64,000 nucleotides of DNA. It comes from Triticum aestivum (taxonomy: Eukaryota > Streptophyta > Magnoliopsida > Poales > Poaceae). Where the stretch lies: the NCBI RefSeq assembly GCF_018294505.1, contig NC_057797.1, positions 123,137,116-123,201,115 on the forward strand, written 5' to 3'. A program made the position numbers and the translations under genes. This document shows, one piece after another, positions 57,539-64,000 of the stretch (the stretch's first letter is position 1; the number at the start of each line of letters is the position of its first letter). Below the pieces are notes generated by a model, which made no database searches, was not told the origin of the DNA, and saw only the letters and a program-made list of their open reading frames with translations.

Positions 57539-57805
57539 TTACAGGACATTTGAGGATTCTAAGATATTTAGCTCACACCGCAACTTGCAAAACCTTTTCT
57601 CATCCAAGGGCTTTGTGAAGATATCAGCCAATTGCTCTTCAGTGTTGACGTGAAGGATATCAATATCTTCCTTCATAACATGATCCCTAAGAAAGTGATG
57701 ACGGATCTGAATGTGCTTTGTCTTCGAGTGTTGAATTGGGTTGTTGGCAATCTTGTTGGCGCTTTCATTGTCACAGTAGAGTGGCACATGCTTCAGGTGG
57801 ATGCC
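57539..57805 (-). pseudogene. RNase H tail of element D pol
   Basis: It reads GIHLKHVPLYCDNESANKIA, then QHSKTKHIQIRHHFLRD and EEQLADIFTKPLDEKRF, ending in TAA at 57541-57539. It is nearly identical to the element B tail. The catalytic-side half lies beyond element E, which inserted at atgcc (57801-57805). Confidence 0.88.
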
Positions 57806-59311
57806 TGATAACTCACAAGTATAGGGGATCAATTGTAGCCTCTTTCGATAAGTAAGAGTGTCAAACCCAACGAGGAGCTAAAGGTAGAACAAATATTCCC
57901 TCAAGTTCTATCGACCACCGATACAACTCTATGCACGCTTAACGTTCGCTTTTCCTAGAACAAGTATGAAACTAGAAGTACTTTGTAGGTGTGATAGGAT
58001 AGGTTTGCAAGATAATAAAGAGCATGTAAATAAAAGCTAGGGGCTGTTTAGATGAAGACACAACTAAGTTAGTTTTAGTAGAGAGCTTTTTGTCACGAGA
58101 AAGTTATTTGTCCCTAGGCAATCAATAACTAGACCGGTAATCATTATTGCAATTTTATTTGAGGGAGAGGCATAAGCTAACATACTTTTTCTTCTTGGAT
58201 TATATGCAATTATGATTGGAACTCTAGCAAGCATCTGCAACTACTAAAGATCATCAAGGTAAAACCCAACCATAGCATTATAAGGCATCAAGTCCTCTTT
58301 ACTCCCATACGCAAACAACCTACTTACTCGGGTGTGTGCTTCTGTCACTCACGTCACACACCATAAGCAAATCATGAACATATTGAAAACCCTACAGCGG
58401 GGATCCCTCACTCTTGCGCGACACGGAGAGCACCATAGGACAGCACCAATAATAAAACATGCAACTCAAACCAATCACGATCATCAATTAACCCATAGGA
58501 CAAAACGGATCTACTCAAACATCATAGGATAGCCATACATCATTGGGAAATAATATATAGCATTGAGCACCATGTTTAAGTAGATATTACAGCGGGTAAA
58601 AGAGGTGTTACACCGCTGCATAGAGGGGGGAAGAGTTGGTGATGATGGTGGTGAAGTTGTTGGTGTAGATTGCGGTGATGATGATGGCCCCGGCGGCGTT
58701 CCGGCGCCACCGGGAGAGAGGGGGAGAGAGTCCCCCTTCTTCTTCTTCCTTGATCTTCTCCCTAGATGGGAGAAGGGTTTCCCCTCTGGTCCATGGCCTC
58801 CATGGCATGGGAGGGGCGAGAGCCCCTCCGAGATTGGATATGTCTCTCTGTCTCTCTCTGTTTCTATGTTTCCTGATTCTGCCCTTTCACCGTCTCTTAA
58901 ATTCCCGGAGATCTGTAACTCCGATTGGGCTGAATTTTGGACACGATTTTTATCCGGATATTAGCTTTCTTGCGGCGAAAGAAGGTCACAAACTGCCTTA
59001 CGGGATGGCCACGAGGGCCGAGGACGCACCCCCTACCTCGTGGCTCCCTCGGGCATCGTCTCGCGTTGATTCTTCTTCCCCAAAATCACATATATTCCAA
59101 AAAAATCTCTGTCAGTTTTTATCCCGTTTGGACTCCGTTTCGTATGGATTTACTGCGAAACAAAAAACATGCAACAAACAGGAACTGGCACTAGACACTG
59201 GATCAATATGTTAGTCCCAAAAATAGTATAAAAATTTGCCAAAAGTATATGAAAGTTGTATAATATTGGCATGGAACAATCAAAAATTATAGATACAACG
59301 GAGACGTATCA
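57806..59311 (-). repeat. Element E 3' LTR (1506 bp)
   Basis: In plus orientation it begins tgataactcacaagtata and ends caacggagacgtatca, the reverse complement of the element A LTR family. The U3 motif is ccacgagg (59009-59016) and cctcgtgg (59036-59043), with a partly decayed centre. Confidence 0.92.
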
Positions 59312-59325
59312 GCATCCCCAAGCTT
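59312..59325 (-). other. Polypurine tract of element E
   Basis: The minus strand reads aagcttggggatgc, identical to element A. Confidence 0.75.
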
Positions 59326-62307
59326 AATTCCTGCTCGTCCTTGAGTAGGTAAATGATAAAAAAGATAATTTTTATGTGGAATGCTACCTAGCATAATCTT
59401 GATCATGTAATCTAATCAAGGCATGAATATTAAGACACGAGTGATTCAAAGCAATAGTCTATCATTTGACATTAAGACAATAATACTTCAAGCATACTAA
59501 TAAAGCAATCATGTCTTTTCAAAATAACATGGCCAAAGAAAGTTATCCCTACAAAATCATATGATCTGGCTATGCTCCATCTTCACCACACAAAGCATTC
59601 AAATCATGCACAACCCCGATGATAAGCCAAGAAAATGTTTCATACTTTTGACGTTCTCAAACCTTTTCAACTTTCACATAATACATGAGCGTGAGCCATG
59701 GACATAACACTATAGGTGGAATAGAATATGATGGTGGAGGTTGTGTGGAGAAGACAGAAGGAGAAAGTCTCACATCAACGCGGCTAATCAACGGGCTATG
59801 GAGATGCCCATCAATTAATGTCAATGCGAGGAGTAGGGATTGCCATGCAACGGATGCACTAAGAGCTATAAGTGTATGAAAGCTCAAACTGAAACTAAGT
59901 GGGTGCGCATCCAACTTGCTTGCTCATGGAGACCTAGGGCGTTTGAGGAAGCCCATCGTTGGAATATACAAGCCAAGTTCTATAATGAAAATTCCCACTA
60001 GTATATGAAAGTGATAACTCAGGAGACTCTCTATATAAAGAACATGGTGCTACTCTGAAGCACAAGTGTGGTAAAAGGATAGTAACATTGTCCCTTCTCT
60101 TTTTCTTCTTCTTTTTTTTCTTTTTTTTGTAGGCTTCTTTGGCCTCTATCTTATTTGGGGGGCTTCTTTGGCCACTTTTATTTTGATCATGGGACAATGT
60201 TCTAATAATGATGATCATCACACTTTTATTTACTTACAACTCAATATTACAACTCGATACTAGAACAAAGATATGACTCTATATGAATGCCTCTGGCAGT
60301 GTACCGGGGTATGCAATGATCTAGCGTAGCAATGACATCAAAAAAGGGACAAGCCATGAAAACATCATGCTAGCTATCTTACGATCATGCAAAGCAATAT
60401 GACAATAAATACTCAAGTCATGTATATGATGATGATGGAAGTTGCATGGCAATATATCTCGGAATGGCTATGGAAATGCCATAATAGGTAGGTATGGTGG
60501 CTGTTTTGAGGAAGATATAAGGAGGCTTATGTGTGATAGAGCGTATCATATCACGGGGTTTGGATGCACCGGCGAAGTTTGCACCAACTCTCGAGGTGAG
60601 AAAGGGCAATGCACGGTACCGAAGAGGCTAGCAATGATGGAAGGGTGAGAGTGCGTATAATCCATGGACTCAACATTAGTCATAAAGAACTCACATACTT
60701 ATTGCAAAAATCTATTAGTCATTGAAACAAAGTACTAAGCGCATGCTCCTAGGGGGATATATTGGTAGGAAAAGACAATCGCTCATCCCCGACCGCCAAT
60801 CATAAGGAAGACAATCAATAAATACCTCATGCTCCAACTTCGTTACATAACGGTTCACCGTACGTGCATGCTACGGGAATCACAAACTTCAACACAAGTA
60901 TTTCTACGATCCACAACTACCCACTAGCATGACTCTAATATCACCTTCTTTATATCGCAAAACTATAGCAAGGAATCAAACACATCATATTCAGTGATCT
61001 AGAAGTTTTATGTAGGATTGACTAACCATGTGAATGACCAGTTCCTGTCATCTCTCTAAATAGATATAAGTGAAGCAAGAGAGTTTAATCCTTTCTACAA
61101 AAGACATGCCCACACTCTAACAAATATAAGTGAAGCAAAAGAGCATTCTACAAATGACGGTTTTCTATGTGAAGAGAAACAGGCAATCCAAACTTCAAAT
61201 GATATAAGTGAAACACATGAAGCATTCTATAAAGCCATACTCAAAAGATATAAGTGAAGTGCAATGAGCATTCTATAAATCAACCATGGACTATCTCATA
61301 CCAATATGGTGCATAAAATAAAAGTGAAAACTAAATGCAAAAGACGCTCCAAGATTTACGCATATCATGTGACGAATAAAAATATAGCTCCAAGTAAAAT
61401 TACCGATGATTGTTAGAAGAAAGAGGGGATGCCTTCCGGGGCATCCCCAAGCTTGGTTGCTTGGGCTTGAATATTTCCTTGGGGTGCCTCGGGCATCCCC
61501 AAGCTTAGGCTCTTGCCACTCCTTATTCCTTCATCCATCATGATCTCTCCTAAAACTTGAAAACTTCAATCACACAAAACTTAATGGAAAGTTCGGTAAG
61601 ATCCGTTAGTATAATAAAGCAAATCACTACTCTAAGTACTGTTGCAAACCAATTCATATTTTGTTTTTGCATTGTAGCTACTATAATATAACTTTTTCAT
61701 GGCTTAATCCACTGATAGAAATTGATAGTTTCATCAAAACAAGCAAACTATGCATCAGAAACAGAATCTGTCTTAAACAGGACAGTCTGTAGTAATCTGA
61801 ACATTCATCATATCTCTGTTACTCCAAAATTTCTTCCAAAATTAGGAAAAATAAAAAATTTGTATAGAAAGACATTGCAAAAAGTTTCAGAACCGTTTGA
61901 CGTTCCAGTAAAAAAATGTAAAATCATGCACTACAGCCAAAGTTTATGTTCTGCACCGCACAAACCAACAAGCAATGTAAACATCGTAAAGGCAAATCTT
62001 GGCACATTATTTTTATAATACAATGGAATTGTACAAGGGGATAATTATTTTTGTTGAAAAGTTTCTGTAATCAAGATTCACAAAGTTTCCATGAGCATGA
62101 ACAAAGTTCAAGGAGCTCCCTCACTTCAACAATGCTTGTCTCTCTCAATTTCACTTTCCTTTTTTGCAAAGTTTTGGGTTCCCCTCTTTATTTTTTTGTT
62201 TTTAAACTATATAAAAGCACTCAATAGAAATAAATGACTCTCTAAAACTTCCGTGTTGTCTCCCTGGCAACACTTTCTTTAAAGCCATTAAGCTAGGCAT
62301 AAGGTGC
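59326..62307 (-). other. Element E long non-coding internal region
   Basis: About 3 kb matching 10324-13196 of element A, including the repeat array at about 61058-61278. It contains no supported gene. Confidence 0.7.
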
Positions 62308-63648
62308 TCAAGTAATGAATCCACCTGCATCCCAAGGTATATCAAAGCCAATTTTAATTAACAATGATTTGCGATTTAGTAGTGAGCACAAAGTAACATA
62401 TATCATGCAATAACAAAGTCTAACTCTCTTCCTATGCATCGGCATGTCATACAAGAACAATTCATGCACACATAGTAAAGGCCAATGCATAGTATAAGAA
62501 GTTTCTTGCAATTTTATCATATTGGAAACATAGAGAGGCGGAGATGTAGTTCCTCTCTCATAATAATTGCAAGTAGGAGCAGCAAGCACATGCATATTAT
62601 ATCTATCAAAATCATCATGTGCAGTAGTGAAACGCAACCCATCAATATAATCCTTAATAAGGGCAAACTTCTCCGATATAGTGTAGTCGGGAGAATTCAA
62701 ATAGATAATAGGACTATCATGCGTGGGTGCAATAGCAACAATTTCATGTTTATCATAAGGAACTATAGCAAGTTCATCTCCATAAGCATAATTCATATTG
62801 GCATCTTGGCCAGAAGCATAGCAAGCATCATCAAAAAGGGATATTTCAAAAGAATCAACGGGATCATAACAATCATCATAGCAATCATCCTTCGGTAAGC
62901 ACAAAGGGAAATTAAACAATGTATGAGTTGAAGAGTTACTCTCATTAGAAGGCGGTCACGGGTAGCTAATCCGCTCTTCCTCCTTTTGTTCTTCGCTCTC
63001 CTCATCATCTTTTTCATCCAATGAGCTCACAGTTTCATCAATTTCTTCCATAGACTCCTGCAAAATATTAGTCTCTTCTCGGACAGCGGAGACTTTTTCA
63101 ATAAAGTCATAAATATCATAATTGTATTTATAATTCTCATAGCAATATTTAAGGATAGCTAAATTTTCAGGTCTATAAACTGAATCATCAAAATCTTCAA
63201 ACCCTTTAAACAAAGATTCAATTTCATAAGCACCCATAAAAGCAATGAATTATTCTATTTGTTCCACATCATAGTAATCATATATACCATTAGCATAAGA
63301 AGCTAAGGTTTCATTATCATGAAATTCACATGAAAAGGGAAGGTGTGGAGCCTTCATCCTAGAGCAACAAGTATAATCATATCTCAAGCATAGTTGCCGA
63401 GCATACCAATGCAACATATAAATTTGATCCCATAATAGTTTCCCTTTTTGAGTCAAGCAAAAACCCCTAAAGTATTCACGTTCATACAACGTTACTCCCA
63501 TTATAAAGTTGAATGGGGTTTTCTTAGGATTATCAAAGTAGTACATAATATCTTTCACATAATGAGCATCGAGGGTTTTAGGAGGTTCCCCATCTCCATG
63601 AGTAGCAAGTAAACCTAATTTTTTTGGTATTTCGTGTTCCATATCCAT
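62308..63648 (-). pseudogene. Unrecognised ~446-codon ORF of element E (two nonsense codons)
   Basis: The ATG is at 63648-63646 and the TGA at 62310-62308, the same limits as the element A ORF. It is interrupted by a TAA near 63249-63247 (glutamate in A) and a TGA near 62955-62953 (cysteine in A). A's own stop lies elsewhere, so the ancestral frame was open throughout. Features match A: MDMEHEIPKKLG start, an acidic middle (DEKDDEESEEQKEEE), and a basic patch plus hydrophobic stretch near the C-terminus. Codon 32 and several neighbours differ, with clusters of change around residues 50-65. Function is unknown. Confidence 0.7.
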
Positions 63649-63741
63649 AAACAAAGATAGAGAACAACTTAGAACAACAAATAAAAATTACTTAGTGATA
63701 AAGCAAACAAGCACACACGAGAATATTCACCCCACGCTATT

Positions 63742-63761
63742 GCTCCCCGGCAACAGCGCCA
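63742..63761 (-). other. Primer-binding site of element E
   Basis: The minus strand reads tggcgctgttgccggggagc, a tRNA-Asp-type site with one difference from element A in the first 15 bases. Confidence 0.8.
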
Positions 63762-63772
63762 GAAAAAGGTCT

Positions 63773-64000
63773 TGATAACTCACAAGTATAGGGGATCAAT
63801 TGTAGCCTCTTTCGATAAGTAAGAGTGTCGAACCCAATGAGGAGCTAAAGGTAGAACAAATATTCCCTCAAGTTCTATCGACCACCGATACAACTCTACG
63901 CATGCTTAACGTTCGCTTTACCTAGAACAAGTATGAAACTAGAAGTACTTTGTAGGTGTGATAGGATAGGTTTGCAATTTAATAAAGAGCATGTAAATAA
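63773..64000 (-). repeat. Element E 5' LTR, first 228 bp
   Basis: It is nearly identical to 57806-58030 (tgataactcacaag...), with few substitutions, and continues past the window edge. The high similarity of the two LTRs indicates a recent insertion. Confidence 0.92.

Larger units (their letters stand above)
44826..57805 (-). mobile_element. Element D: second SIRE/Maximus-type Copia element (3' half visible)
   Basis: Minus-strand order is the end of pol (57805-57539), the promoter-bearing spacer, the third ORF (about 54510-50337), a purine tract and the 3' LTR. Its 5' half lies beyond element E and outside the window. It carries solo LTR F in its LTR, a solo LTR at 55037 in the spacer, and element E in its RNase H. 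It aligns with element B throughout the shared parts. Confidence 0.88.
57806..64000 (-). mobile_element. Element E: Athila-like element, same family as A, reverse orientation (right end cut)
   Basis: The 3' LTR is 57806-59311, the internal region 59312-63772, and the 5' LTR starts at 63773 and runs off the window. The internal region is 4461 bp against 4355 bp in A, with the same ORF and the same non-coding blocks. The left target copy is atgcc (57801-57805); the right one is off-window. Confidence 0.9.

Noticed and set aside
1..64000. CRISPR arrays, tRNA or rRNA genes, bacterial operons
   Set aside because: None is seen. The window is plant nuclear repeat DNA.

Overview
The window looks like intergenic chromosome from a large grass genome of the wheat/barley tribe (Triticeae). 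I see no intact host gene. Almost all of it is LTR retrotransposons nested in one another. Family labels (Maximus-, Fatima-, Sabrina/WHAM- and Tekay-like) come from recalled family hallmarks and are tentative. Boundaries, primer-binding sites and target-site duplications (TSDs) are read directly from the sequence.

The base layer is two minus-strand Copia elements of the SIRE/Maximus type. 'B' runs from 41308 down to 14724 and continues off the left edge. 'D' runs from 57805 down to 44826, with its 5' part off the right edge. A 3.5-kb segment 'X' (41309-44825) separates them. The same pentamer, gtagg, touches the outer LTR end of both elements, which suggests one insertion that was tandemly duplicated together with X.

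Within B: an Athila-like element 'A' (...-14723), itself split by a gypsy element 'G' with 3-kb LTRs (1-7848); an unclassified ~6.6-kb insertion 'H' (about 16349-22957) with its own solo LTR (19788-21193); a solo LTR splitting the reverse transcriptase (24400-25892); and a Tat/Fatima-like gypsy element 'C' (29125-38257). Within D: a 3.67-kb solo LTR 'F' inside the 3' LTR (45201-48869), a solo LTR (55037-56621), and a second Athila-like element 'E' (57806 to the right edge) of the same family as A but in opposite orientation.

Coding capacity is all retroelement-derived and broken. B keeps gag, protease, integrase, reverse transcriptase and RNase H as fragments. B and D carry a third, env-position ORF preceded by a TATA/RY-type promoter module. 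C keeps gag and protease, has lost the rest of pol, and carries an antisense multi-exon gene. G keeps a gag with many zinc knuckles and the integrase C-terminus. A and E each carry one unrecognised ~447-codon ORF and no polymerase. The most interesting signals are the intron-bearing antisense gene in C, the promoter module between pol and the third ORF of B and D, an inverted motif shared by the U3 regions of five LTRs, and the duplication signature around X.
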